In this document: positions 26,761 through 35,349 of the stretch, piece by piece
Position numbering within the stretch: position 1 is the stretch's first letter
Layout of the letters: each line of letters opens with the position of its first letter
From: RI-242 sp038246255
GTDB taxonomy: Bacteria > Planctomycetota > UBA1135 > GCA-002686595
NCBI GenBank assembly: GCA_038246255.1
Contig: JBBRWC010000006.1
Location: forward strand, 1 to 64,000
Direction: 5' to 3'
DNA: 64,000 nt
The notes under the pieces: generated by a model
The model's database searches: none
What the model was told of the DNA's origin: nothing
What the model saw: only the letters and a program-made list of their open reading frames with translations
Program-made: the position numbers and the translations under genes

Positions 26761-28101
26761 GTGAATGAGCGCGACGAGCGCAGCGACGAGCCCACGGGCC
26801 GCGCGCAAGGCTCACGCCGCCACCATGCGGGGTGGCTGCTCGCGGGCGGCGTTGGCCAAGCGGGCCTCGCGTTTGCCGCGAACCTCGTGCTCGTGCGCTT
26901 CATCGCGCCGGAGGTCTTCGGGCGCTTTGCCCTCGCGTACGCGGGCCTCAGCCTCGTGCTTTCGATCGCGAGCTTGCGCATCGGCGCCCTCGTGCTGCGC
27001 GCTCCGCGGGATGCTTCCTACGACCCGTCGCGGTACTGGAGCGCTTTGCTCTTCGAAGGCGCGTTTGCGGCGCTGCTTTGCTCGGCCGTCCTCGTTGCAG
27101 GTGGCCAGCTCGAGTCCTGGGTGGCGGTCCTGCTCGCAGCCTGCATCGGCAAACATGTCGCCCAGCACGGGCGCGCCTTTCTCGAACGCGAAGGCCGTTG
27201 GCCGCGGCTCGCGCAACTCGAAGGTTTGGCTCAACTGGTGTCCCACGGGGCGGCCGTCGCGCTCGCGTGCGCGGGAGCGGGCCTTGGAGCGCTTGTGCTG
27301 CGCGAGGCCGTCCTCGCGGTCGCCTGGCTCGTGCTGCTGGGCTGGGCCGGCGGCTTGCCGCGGTCTACACCGCGCCGGCTGCACATGTGGGAGTGGCGCG
27401 CGCTGTGGCGCGAATGCCGCGACGTTTGGTTCGACGGGGTGCTCGAGGGGGCGTTCGCCCGCGCGATGGTGCTCGCCGCCGGCCTCGTGGGTGGGGAGCG
27501 CGGCGCAGGCTTGTTCGCGCAAGCCCACCGGCTCGCGTTTGTCCCCCACCAGCTGCTCGCGCCGCTCGTCAGCCGGCTCGCGTTTGCGTGGTTCAGCGCC
27601 GAGCGCGACGGCGGGCGCCTGCGCCGCCGCATGGCCTGGTTGCTGGCCGGTCCGCTCGCGGCCCTCGCGGGGCTCGGCGTTTGGCTCGGGCCCATTGCGA
27701 TCCCGCTCCTGTTCGGTCGCGAATGGAGCGCAGTGGCTCCGCTCTTCGCCGCGCTCTTCGGCGTCATCCTTGGCATCTCGCTGCTCGAGCTGTGCAAGGT
27801 TCAGTTTTACGCGGAGCGCCGCCCGTTCGGCCTGTGCGCTCTGCGCGCCATGCAGTTCGGCGGTCTCGGCGCCGGTTTCCTCCTCGCGCCGCCCGGCGGA
27901 GTCTTCACCCTGTGCCTTGGCATCTCCGCGGGAACCCTCGGCGCCCTGGCGGTCGCGTGGGCCCTGCTAGAGTTCCGCCGGCCCAACGGCGAGCAGCCGC
28001 TTGGACGCGGCGCGCTCGCGTCCGACGGAACCTCGCAGGTGACACGTGCACCGGGTGGATCCGAACCGGAATCCCGCGCCGGCCGCCACCGCGCGGCGTG
28101 A
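26761..28101 (+). CDS. Polysaccharide flippase, Wzx-like
   Basis: A 446-residue membrane protein with about 12 predicted helices and the N-terminal arrangement of oligosaccharide flippases: basic start, then GWLLAGGVGQAGLAFAANLVLVRFIAPEVFGRFAL, where APEVFGRF.LA is the usual family pattern. The second half contains FAQAHRLAFVPHQLLAPLVSRLAF and IAIPLLFGREWSAVAPLFAAL, again typical. It should move lipid-linked repeat units across the inner membrane. The GTG at 26761 is five bases after the preceding stop; upstream in-frame sequence only shadows the glycosyltransferase. The C-terminal tail is hydrophilic. Confidence 0.88.
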   Translation: MNERDERSDEPTGRAQGSRRHHAGWLLAGGVGQAGLAFAANLVLVRFIAPEVFGRFALAYAGLSLVLSIASLRIGALVLRAPRDASYDPSRYWSALLFEGAFAALLCSAVLVAGGQLESWVAVLLAACIGKHVAQHGRAFLEREGRWPRLAQLEGLAQLVSHGAAVALACAGAGLGALVLREAVLAVAWLVLLGWAGGLPRSTPRRLHMWEWRALWRECRDVWFDGVLEGAFARAMVLAAGLVGGERGAGLFAQAHRLAFVPHQLLAPLVSRLAFAWFSAERDGGRLRRRMAWLLAGPLAALAGLGVWLGPIAIPLLFGREWSAVAPLFAALFGVILGISLLELCKVQFYAERRPFGLCALRAMQFGGLGAGFLLAPPGGVFTLCLGISAGTLGALAVAWALLEFRRPNGEQPLGRGALASDGTSQVTRAPGGSEPESRAGRHRAA

Positions 28102-28134
28102 GTCACGTAGGGCCGCCGCTCAGGACCCGTCCTA

Positions 28135-28152
28135 ACGCCGCTCAGGCGGCGT
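28135..28152 (+). terminator. Small hairpin at the convergent gene ends
   Basis: ACGCCG-CTCAGG-CGGCGT followed by TTT lies at the meeting point of the rightward flippase gene and the leftward glycosyltransferase gene, and overlaps the last codons of the latter. The stem is only 6 bp, so a terminator role for the rightward operon is possible but weak. Confidence 0.3.
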
Positions 28153-29329
28153 TTGCAGCGCACCGACCGGACTGCGGGCGCGTGAGGTTGTGGTACTCGA
28201 TGTCCATGCGCGCCGCGATCCCGTCCCAGCCATAGCGCGTGTGGGTGCGCTCGCGCAGGGCGGCGCGCCACGCGGGATCCCGGCCGCGCTCGAGCCAATG
28301 TTCGACGTGCGGCGCCCACAAAGTCGGGTCGATCACGTCGCCCCCACACAGCTGCGTGACGGCGTCCTTCGCACCGACCGTCGGGGTCGTCAGAACGGGG
28401 CATCCCGCGGCCAGTGCCTCAAGGACAGCATTGCCGAAGTTTTCCGAGCGCGACGGGTAAACGAACAACGCGGCGCGTGCGAGCACGCTCGCTTTCGATG
28501 CTCCTTCGACAGCCCCCAGCCAATGGATGCCGTCGGTCAGGCCTAAATCGGCCGCGAGCGCGCGCAAACTGCGCTCTGCACCATCGTCGGGCCCGGCGAT
28601 GGCGAGCCGCGCCGGTTGGCCCGCGGCGCGCCATGCGGCGAAGAGCCGATCGAGGCCTTTTTTGTGGTGGATGCGCCCGAGGAACAGCGCAAAGGGCCGT
28701 GGGTCCGCAAAGAGTCTTGCGATCGGCGCCGGGGCATTTGTAGGTGCTCCTGACCCGGAATCGACCTCTAGCGCAATGCCATTCGGCACAACGAAGCGCC
28801 GCGCACCCGGCGCGAAACCCGGGGGAAGTTCTTCGTTTTCGAGGTCGGCGGTGAGGTGCAGCGCAGCCAAGGATCGCAGGTTTTCGCGCTCCACCCACCC
28901 GAGCCACACGCGCTTGCGCCAAGTGCCACGTGCGCGCAGCACATCGGCCATCAACATGCCCCGCGGCGCGAGCACCGCAGGTGTGTCCACGCGCCGCGCT
29001 GCCGCGAGCGCCGCGGTGGTCGTCCACACAAAAACTCCGTGGGCGTGCACAACGTCGAAACCCTGCGCCGCACCCGCGAGCCAATCCGCGAGCGCGGGCG
29101 CGCGCCGCATCCGTCGCGGGCCGCGCACAGCAAAACGCCGCACCTCGACACCGTCGAGGATTTCCTCAGGCGGTGCGTCTAGCCTGACGCCGTCGTCCTG
29201 GTCCGTCGTGGCGACCCAAACGTCGTCGCCCCGGCGCGCCTGGGCCCGCGCCAGTCCCCCGACGCTCGCAACCGGCCCACCGTAGCGGAATCCCGGCGCG
29301 TAGGTCGGGACGACATGCAGAATCTTCAC
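28142..29329 (-). CDS. Family 4 glycosyltransferase (GT-B)
   Basis: A 395-residue protein. The N-terminus MKILHVVPTYAPGFRYGGPV has the Gly-rich PxxGG.. pattern of GT4 enzymes. The C-terminal domain carries FALFLGRIHHKKGLDRLFAAW, IHWLGAVEGASKASVLARA and VYPSRSENFGNAVLEALAAG (E-x7-E). WWTTTAAL-like and RGMLMADVLRARGTWRK segments resemble fucosyl- or galactosyl-transferases of O-antigen loci, but donor choice is not secure. The GTG start at 29329 overlaps the stop of the upstream membrane protein by three bases. Last gene of the leftward operon. Confidence 0.88.
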   Translation of the reverse strand: MKILHVVPTYAPGFRYGGPVASVGGLARAQARRGDDVWVATTDQDDGVRLDAPPEEILDGVEVRRFAVRGPRRMRRAPALADWLAGAAQGFDVVHAHGVFVWTTTAALAAARRVDTPAVLAPRGMLMADVLRARGTWRKRVWLGWVERENLRSLAALHLTADLENEELPPGFAPGARRFVVPNGIALEVDSGSGAPTNAPAPIARLFADPRPFALFLGRIHHKKGLDRLFAAWRAAGQPARLAIAGPDDGAERSLRALAADLGLTDGIHWLGAVEGASKASVLARAALFVYPSRSENFGNAVLEALAAGCPVLTTPTVGAKDAVTQLCGGDVIDPTLWAPHVEHWLERGRDPAWRAALRERTHTRYGWDGIAARMDIEYHNLTRPQSGRCAANAA

Positions 29330-30786
29330 CGCAACGCTCCCGCCAACAGCGTCGCGCGCTGCGCACCCGCGCGCGGGGCGAGGAACCAGGCGAGGGGCGC
29401 GCACAGGAGCGCAAGCTGCAGCACGATGCCGAGCACAAGGCTCGTGTCCGACTCCACGTGCAGGAGACGGCTGGCGAAGAGCGCTCCAAAGACCAGGCCC
29501 GCTTCGCCCGCGGCAGGGTGCACGAGCAAGTGCACGAGCACGCGGTACACAAGGCCGATCGCGAGGGATCCAAGCAGCACACCGAGCGCACCGAAGTTGA
29601 CGTAGTGCTCCACGAGTTGGGGCAGGTTGATCGACGTGGTTGTGTCCGTCTCGTGCAACACGCCGTAGCGGTGTCCGAAGCGCTGACCGAGTTCTTTGGC
29701 GGGTTTATCGGGCCACAGCGCACGCGGCACGAACGTCGCTGGCAGCGTGGCGTAGGTTGCACCGCCCCAATGGGGAATCGCAAGCGGCGTTTTGTCGACG
29801 ACCTCGGCAAACAGCGCGATCTGCGAAAAACGACCAAAGGCCGACGCGGTGATGCTGCTCGCGCCTTCGCGTTCTAATTCGGAGCGCGCCAACTCGAAAA
29901 ACTGCAACCCCCGCTCGAGTGCCCGATCTTCCAGGAGATGCGGGCTGTTGTGGAGCACGACGCGATACTCGTTGGCGGCTCCCCGCAGACCCATGATGAA
30001 AAGGCCCAGTGCGGCCAAAACAACGAGGGGGACGCGTCCACCCGTGCCCCAAATCAGCATCAGGGCAAACGCTCCGTCGCGCACCGCGTAACCCAGCGAC
30101 CCGCTGGACAGTTCGAGCAAGAGGTGCGCCGGCAACACACCCGCGATCGCAAGCGGTGCCGCCCACCGGCCGAGATGCCCGCGCCGACCGAGAACGATCA
30201 GTAAGCCGGCGCCGAGGAGGACTCCGTGGGCGAGCAACGCCGCCGGCTGCAAAAGGCCCTCCGGCAGGAGCTGCTCGCGGACCAGGATCCGGGCCGCGAA
30301 GCCGATGGCGATCAAGGCCATCGCGGCGGGAGCTCCGCGGCGGCCATCGCAGTGCAAGCGCAGCGGCCTGCCAAGCGGCAGTCGGGCGGCGCCGGCGTAA
30401 CCCGCATAGAGCGCGATCAGCCCGAGCAGCACGAGGTCGGCGGCGCCCTGCAGCGCGGCGACCGGGGGCTCAAGGCTCATGAATTGGACGCGGTCGGAGA
30501 GCAAGAGCGGCGCTCCGAAAAAAAGGGCGTGGATCGCGCCGACTAGGGGCACAAACGGAATGGAAGCGCCTGCCGCGGCGCCCCGCGCACGGCTCCAGCC
30601 CTGGACCCAGGCGGGAGCAAGTCCGAGCGCGACGATCAGGGCGCCCTTCCACGCGAGCCCGTATCCGTCGGGGCCAAAATCCCGCTGGGACGCGCTCCAC
30701 ACGACCGCCATGGCGATCACACCCGCGGTGGCGAGGACGCGCAGGGGCGCCCAGGTGGGGGTCGGGGTCAGGGTTTCGGCGTGCAC
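29326..30786 (-). CDS. Multi-pass membrane protein, candidate repeat-unit polymerase (Wzy-like)
   Basis: A 486-residue protein with about 12 to 14 hydrophobic segments and a long hydrophilic loop around residues 290-390 (RALERGLQFFELARSELERE, HWGGATYATLPATFVPRALWPDKP). The loop pattern, ending in a YGVLHETDTTTSINLPQLVEHYVNFG segment, is what O-antigen polymerase/ligase-like proteins of this type show. Sequence conservation in Wzy is poor, so the call rests on topology and position between glycosyltransferase and dehydrogenase genes. It starts at GTG and shares three bases with the following glycosyltransferase. Confidence 0.7.
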   Translation of the reverse strand: MHAETLTPTPTWAPLRVLATAGVIAMAVVWSASQRDFGPDGYGLAWKGALIVALGLAPAWVQGWSRARGAAAGASIPFVPLVGAIHALFFGAPLLLSDRVQFMSLEPPVAALQGAADLVLLGLIALYAGYAGAARLPLGRPLRLHCDGRRGAPAAMALIAIGFAARILVREQLLPEGLLQPAALLAHGVLLGAGLLIVLGRRGHLGRWAAPLAIAGVLPAHLLLELSSGSLGYAVRDGAFALMLIWGTGGRVPLVVLAALGLFIMGLRGAANEYRVVLHNSPHLLEDRALERGLQFFELARSELEREGASSITASAFGRFSQIALFAEVVDKTPLAIPHWGGATYATLPATFVPRALWPDKPAKELGQRFGHRYGVLHETDTTTSINLPQLVEHYVNFGALGVLLGSLAIGLVYRVLVHLLVHPAAGEAGLVFGALFASRLLHVESDTSLVLGIVLQLALLCAPLAWFLAPRAGAQRATLLAGALR

Positions 30787-30941
30787 GGGGGCCCCGCCCG
30801 CGCAGGTCGGGGTGCTCCCCGTCCCGATCGACCGGATCTACCCGAGGCGCGAGTTCGAGCCGCGGATGCCTCCCGCGGGGGAGACGGCGCGGTCCGCGGG
30901 CGCGCCGTTCGCTTTCGGGGCGCCGGCGCCTCGGCGCGGCC

Positions 30942-32477
30942 TCACGCGCTCACGTAACCGTCTGTGCCACCGCGGCGAAGGCGCAGGCGGCCGCGGGTGT
31001 CCACCAGCACGCCCTTTGCGCGGACGAGGACGTCGAGGTCAAGCCCGGGCTGGTCCGCGAGCAGCACCGTCGCGTCCTGGGCGGCGAGCAGGCGGTCGCA
31101 CAGGTGCGCAGAGCGGTGCATCAGACCCGCGCGCTCGAGTTCGGGCACGAGCGGATCCGTGTACACGACGCTTGCCCCGCGGCGCTCAAGCTCGTCCCAC
31201 AGCGCGAGCGCGGGCGATTCACGCAGATCGGCGACCCCCGCTTTGTAGGCAACGCCAGCGAGCAGGATCCGCGCGCCCGCGAGCGGAATGTTGCGCGCGG
31301 CAAGCGCGCCGGCGATGCGGTCGGCAACCCACAGGGGCAGCTCACGGCCGAGCTCCGCGGCGAGTTCGACGAACCGCGCCCGGGCGCCGACACGCCGCGC
31401 CGCGAAGGCCAGGTAGTGGGGGTCGATCGGCAGGCAGTGGCCGCCGAGTCCCGGACCGGGTTCAAACCCCATATAGCCGTAGGGCTTCGTCGCCGCCGCG
31501 TCGAGGACGTCCCAGACATCGACATCCAGGGCCGTCGCGATCTGCTTGAGCTCTCCAACCAGCGCGACGTTGACTGCGCGAAAAAGATTCTCGTGCATCT
31601 TGGCGAGCTCCGCGACTTCGGCGGAGGCCACCGGGACGAGCGCGTCGCTCGCGGCGCGCAGGAGTTCAAGCGCTTCGCGGGTCGACGCGGGATCGATTCC
31701 GCCGACGAGGCGCGGCACGCTGCGGCTTTGGGGCTCGGTACGACCCGGGTCTTCGCGCTCGGGCGACGCGGCGCAAAAAATCTCGCGCCCAAGCTCAAGC
31801 CCGCTGCGTGCGAGGCGCGACGCGACGACCTGGCGCGTCGCCCCCGGCCAGACCGTCGACGCGACGACCACGACGTGGCCCGGGACGAGGTGCGGCGCGA
31901 GCGCATCTGCGACCGCTTCGATGGCGCACAGGTCGGGCTCGCCCGTAGATCCGAGGGGGGTTGGAAGGCACAGCACGACACCGGCGCACTCGGCGATTCG
32001 ACGAAAGTCCCCCGCCGCCGCTCCACCGCAAACGTCGATGCGGATCCGCTCGCCGGCGGCGTTCGTCCGTTCCGCGAGGGATGCCGCTTCAATGTGCGGG
32101 TACGGGCTGCGTCCGGCGGCGATGGCCGCGGCGCGGCGTGGATCGCGCTCGAATCCCACAACGCCGCGGCCGCCCGCGAGCACGTCGGCCGCAAACGCGA
32201 GCCCCACGTGCCCCAGCCCCACCACCGCGATGGGCGCGATGGGCGCGATGGGCGCGAGGGCGCGCGGCGGCGCGGAGCTGGCGGGTGCCCCAAAAAACGC
32301 GGGAGAGTCCGCGCGCGGGCCAGCGACGGAGAGGGCCGCGGCGTGCAGGGTTTCGGCGCCTGCGGGCGCACGCGGAGCTGTCCGCGCGCCCCCGGCGAGG
32401 CGTGAGTCCGCCGACAGCGCACCGGTTCCGCCGGACTCGGGCGCGCCCGCCACCCCCCACCGCTCGCTATCGCTCAT
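30942..32477 (-). CDS. UDP-sugar 6-dehydrogenase (UDP-GlcNAc/ManNAc dehydrogenase family)
   Basis: A 511-residue enzyme that should oxidise C6 of a UDP-sugar to a uronic acid using two NAD+. Conserved parts: Rossmann motif IAVVGLGHVGLAFAADVLAGG, the STVWPGATRQVV segment, the central dimer region AELAKMHENLFRAVNVALVGEL, and GYMGFEPGPGLGGHCLPIDPHYL with the catalytic Cys. The C-terminal UDP-binding domain has GVAYKAGVADLRESPAL. The PGPGLGGHC type is typical of the WbpA/TviB branch acting on UDP-GlcNAc or UDP-ManNAc. The first 85 residues before the Rossmann fold are a low-complexity extension, including IAPIAPIAPIA from a 9-bp DNA repeat (32229-32255). The ATG at 32477 is chosen; the frame remains open upstream. 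Confidence 0.88.
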   Translation of the reverse strand: MSDSERWGVAGAPESGGTGALSADSRLAGGARTAPRAPAGAETLHAAALSVAGPRADSPAFFGAPASSAPPRALAPIAPIAPIAVVGLGHVGLAFAADVLAGGRGVVGFERDPRRAAAIAAGRSPYPHIEAASLAERTNAAGERIRIDVCGGAAAGDFRRIAECAGVVLCLPTPLGSTGEPDLCAIEAVADALAPHLVPGHVVVVASTVWPGATRQVVASRLARSGLELGREIFCAASPEREDPGRTEPQSRSVPRLVGGIDPASTREALELLRAASDALVPVASAEVAELAKMHENLFRAVNVALVGELKQIATALDVDVWDVLDAAATKPYGYMGFEPGPGLGGHCLPIDPHYLAFAARRVGARARFVELAAELGRELPLWVADRIAGALAARNIPLAGARILLAGVAYKAGVADLRESPALALWDELERRGASVVYTDPLVPELERAGLMHRSAHLCDRLLAAQDATVLLADQPGLDLDVLVRAKGVLVDTRGRLRLRRGGTDGYVSA

Positions 32478-32763
32478 CTTTGCTTTGACGCTCGAACCGC
32501 CGCATCCTGCCCGGCCACCTACCCCGGGCGCCAGCGGCTGGCCGCAGGATCCGCGGGAGAGGCCGGCAAAGGGCCGCAATCGCGGCTTCGACGGGCACCG
32601 TTTGGCGACGGGGCCGAGCTCAAATGAGCCACGTTCCTGCCCCAGACGATTGCCCGCGGCGATCGCCCGAGACGATTGGATGGTGGGCCCCCTCCACCCA
32701 CCCGAGACTTGGCTCGGCCCCCCGCGGTTGCGCAAAAAAAGCGCGCGCGGCGGGGCTCGGCGC

Positions 32764-34149
32764 TCAATCGACGCGTGCGCCGGGGGTTGGAGCGTTGGGT
32801 TCTGGGAGGCGGCTTGCGTTGCGCGGGTTCGGGAGCGCGGGCGCCACCGACTCGAGCACGCGGGTGCGGCGTTCGCGCGGCAGGCGCAAGCGCTCGGGCG
32901 GTGTGCCCGCGCCCGGTGCTGGCGCCCCGTGCACGGCGCGCAGCAGCCGTTCCCAGGCCGCGGCGCAAACGTCCCGCTCGAAATGCGCGAGGAATGCGCG
33001 GCGTGCGTTTGTCGACAGCCGCTCGCGCAGCTCCCGATCGGCGCGCAGCTCGAGGATCGCGCGCGCCAAACCCGCGCCCTCGCCGGGCTTGAAGCCAAAG
33101 CCGCATGCGTGCTCGCGCAGCGTATCCGCGGTCTCGCAGTGTTCGGCACCCACAAACAGGACCGGACGGCCCGCCGCAAGTATTCCGTAGAGCTTGCCCG
33201 GCACCGCCACACCGGTCTGGTTCGGCTCGAGGGACACGAAGTGCACATCGCCCGCGGGAAGCGCGTGCCGCAGCGCCGCGCGCGGCACGTAACCCCTGAA
33301 CTCGACGTTGCCGAGGCCGCGTCGGGCGACCTCGCGTTCGATCTCGGCGCGACGTGGACCGCCGCCAACAAACGCAAACAACACGTCGGGCGCACGCGCG
33401 GCGACGATTTGTGCCGCATCGAGAATCTCGTCGAACCGGTGCATGAGCCCCGCATTCCCCGCATAGAGCACAACAAAACGTCCCTGCCAGCCATACTGCG
33501 CGCGCAGGGGGTTGTCGGCGGGCGCGCAGGGCGCGACCTCGTCCTTCGAGCTCCACACGGGAATCTGCGCAATGCGCTGCGGTGCGAGCCCGCGCGCGGC
33601 AATGCGCTGAGCTTGGTAGGGCCCGAGCGCGACCGCACGGCTCGCAAAACGTGTTTCGAGGCCAGCGAGCATCCGCAGGATCCGGCCCAACGCCGAAGCG
33701 GGGCGTACTAGCCCGAGTTCGAACTCCGCCTCGGGGTGCAGGTCCATGAACCACGCCACGTGCTTGGTGCCACGCGCGCGACCGAGCCGCTGCGCGAGGG
33801 CTCCCCACAGGCCCACAAGGGGTGGGGTTGTCAACGTCACCACGACGTCGGCCCAACGGCCGAGGGCCACCCGGTGTGCGACGGCCACATGGAACGCGGC
33901 GTAGTCGAGGATGCGCGCTGAAATGCCGCGGCGCTGCCCGAAGCGTGTCCCGCGGACGCGCAGGATCTCGACACCGCGCTGCACTTCGCGCGCCGGCGCC
34001 ATGCCCTTGCCTGCAAGATATTCTCCGCGGGAACACACGACCCGCACCGCGTGGCCCGTCGCCGCAAGATGCTCGGCGAGGTCCGTAAGGTGCTGGCCCG
34101 TGCTGGCGATGTCGGGCCAGTAGTACTGGTTGACGAAGAGGATGCGCAC
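32764..34149 (-). CDS. Family 4 glycosyltransferase, WbuB-like
   Basis: A 461-residue protein. The N-terminus MRILFVNQYYWPDIASTGQH and TDLAEHLAATGHAVRVVCSR match the WbuB/GT4 group, which acts on N-acetyl-amino sugars or fucosamine in O-antigen synthesis. Further hallmarks are HVAWFMDLHPEAEFELGLV, VVLYAGNAGLMHRFDEILDAA and VSLEPNQTGVAVPGKLYGIL, where the usual E-x7-E acidic pair is replaced by the GKLYGILAAGRPVL form seen in this subgroup. The C-terminal 50 residues are Pro/Arg-rich and probably disordered. It begins at GTG eight bases after the epimerase stop. The 286-base gap downstream to the dehydrogenase holds no recognisable feature. Confidence 0.88.
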   Translation of the reverse strand: MRILFVNQYYWPDIASTGQHLTDLAEHLAATGHAVRVVCSRGEYLAGKGMAPAREVQRGVEILRVRGTRFGQRRGISARILDYAAFHVAVAHRVALGRWADVVVTLTTPPLVGLWGALAQRLGRARGTKHVAWFMDLHPEAEFELGLVRPASALGRILRMLAGLETRFASRAVALGPYQAQRIAARGLAPQRIAQIPVWSSKDEVAPCAPADNPLRAQYGWQGRFVVLYAGNAGLMHRFDEILDAAQIVAARAPDVLFAFVGGGPRRAEIEREVARRGLGNVEFRGYVPRAALRHALPAGDVHFVSLEPNQTGVAVPGKLYGILAAGRPVLFVGAEHCETADTLREHACGFGFKPGEGAGLARAILELRADRELRERLSTNARRAFLAHFERDVCAAAWERLLRAVHGAPAPGAGTPPERLRLPRERRTRVLESVAPALPNPRNASRLPEPNAPTPGARVD

Positions 34150-34157
34150 GGACGCTC

Positions 34158-35207
34158 TCAGGCCGCCCGTTCGCTGGAGCGCGCGAACGCGCGGGTTTTG
34201 CCGGGGAGCGGAGCTTCCTGGCGGTGCAGCAGCTCGGCTTCGATCCAGCGGTAGGTGCGCTCGAGCCCGTCGCGCAGCGCGATGGACGGCTCCCAGCCGT
34301 ATTCCGCACGGATGAACGCGTTGTCGCTGTTGCGACCGCGCACACCCTTGGGTGCGTCCAGGTCGTGGTGGCGGGCGAGCTTGACACCCCCGATCTCCTC
34401 GGCGAGATCGACCAGGCGGCTGATCGAAACGAGCTCCGACGAACCCAAATTGATTGGTTCCACGACGTGCCCATCGTGCAGCATGCGGATGCCGCGGATG
34501 CAGTCGTCAATGTACATGAACGAGCGCGTCTGCTCACCGTCGCCCCAAATATCGATGGCGCCCGATCCGCTCAACTTTGCTTCGATGACCTTGCGGCAGA
34601 TCGCGGCGGGCGCTTTCTCCCGGCCCCCTTCGAACGTCCCGAACGGCCCGTAGACGTTGTGGAACCGCGCCATGCGTGTGGCGAGCCCAAAGTCTTCGCG
34701 GAAGTGGCGGCACATCCGCTCGCTGAAAAGTTTCTCCCAGCCGTAACCGTCCTCGGCGAGGGCCGGGTACGCATCCGACTCCTTCAGCGCCGTGACCGCG
34801 GAGTCCTGCTGCTTGTCGCCGTTGTAGACGCAGGCGGACGAGGCGTAAAAATAGCGCTTGGCGCCCGTGTTACGCGCGGCCATCAACAGGTGCGTGTTGA
34901 TCAAGACGCTGATCATGCACAGCGCCTTGTTGTTCTCGATGAACCCCATGCCGCCCATGTCCGCCGCAAGGTTGAAAATGTCGCTCACGCCGTCCACGGC
35001 GCGCTCGCAGGCATCGAAACACTGCAGGTCGAGCACGACGTTTTCGGCGCGCGGATCGAGCTGATACCACTGATCGAGGGTTTTGACGTCGACGCTGCGC
35101 ACGCGGAACCCATCTTTCAGAAGGTCGGCCACAAGGTGGCCACCGATGAATCCTCCGCCGCCTGCCACGAGCGCCACGCGGCCCCCGTTCTCCTTTCTGT
35201 TTACCAT
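34158..35207 (-). CDS. GDP-mannose 3,5-epimerase-like NAD-dependent epimerase
   Basis: A 349-residue extended SDR enzyme. The Rossmann motif is VALVAGGGGFIGGHLVADLL. The segment AADMGGMGFIENNKALCM is the hallmark of plant and bacterial GDP-mannose 3,5-epimerases. It is followed by YFYASSACVYNGDKQ (the catalytic-type Cys in SSAC), ALAEDGYGWEKLFSERM (YxxxK), FHNVYGPFGTFEGGREKAPA with the Lys of the acid/base pair, and GVRGRNSDNAFIR. In plants the enzyme makes GDP-L-galactose and GDP-L-gulose from GDP-mannose; the bacterial role here would be an unusual polysaccharide sugar. A GTG at 35177, preceded by AAAGGAG, is an alternative start that removes the ten-residue MVNRKENGGR leader. The upstream flank has a CAACCCATC direct repeat. 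Confidence 0.85.
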   Translation of the reverse strand: MVNRKENGGRVALVAGGGGFIGGHLVADLLKDGFRVRSVDVKTLDQWYQLDPRAENVVLDLQCFDACERAVDGVSDIFNLAADMGGMGFIENNKALCMISVLINTHLLMAARNTGAKRYFYASSACVYNGDKQQDSAVTALKESDAYPALAEDGYGWEKLFSERMCRHFREDFGLATRMARFHNVYGPFGTFEGGREKAPAAICRKVIEAKLSGSGAIDIWGDGEQTRSFMYIDDCIRGIRMLHDGHVVEPINLGSSELVSISRLVDLAEEIGGVKLARHHDLDAPKGVRGRNSDNAFIRAEYGWEPSIALRDGLERTYRWIEAELLHRQEAPLPGKTRAFARSSERAA

Positions 35208-35292
35208 GTCCGTCGATGGGTTGGTTGATGGGTTGCCGCACCGATCGCGGCGGTGGTTACGGATCGACTTACCGCGGGACGACCCTTAGTAC

Positions 35293-35317
35293 GGCCCCGC
35301 ATCGCTCGCGCGGGGTC
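35293..35317 (-). terminator. Hairpin between carbamoyltransferase and epimerase genes
   Basis: GGCCCCGC and GCGGGGTC pair across a nine-base loop, in the 142-base gap between the two leftward genes. There is no T-run, so it could be a weak terminator or attenuator, or an RNA-stabilising element instead. The call is structural only. Confidence 0.35.
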
Positions 35318-35349
35318 CCGTGTGTGCGACACGCTGCAATACCGTCGCT

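Noticed and set aside
31546..33711. 721-codon plus-strand frame across two minus-strand genes
   Set aside because: It spans the dehydrogenase and glycosyltransferase genes antisense and has Arg/Ser/Ala-rich content without motifs. The minus-strand genes have full family signatures.
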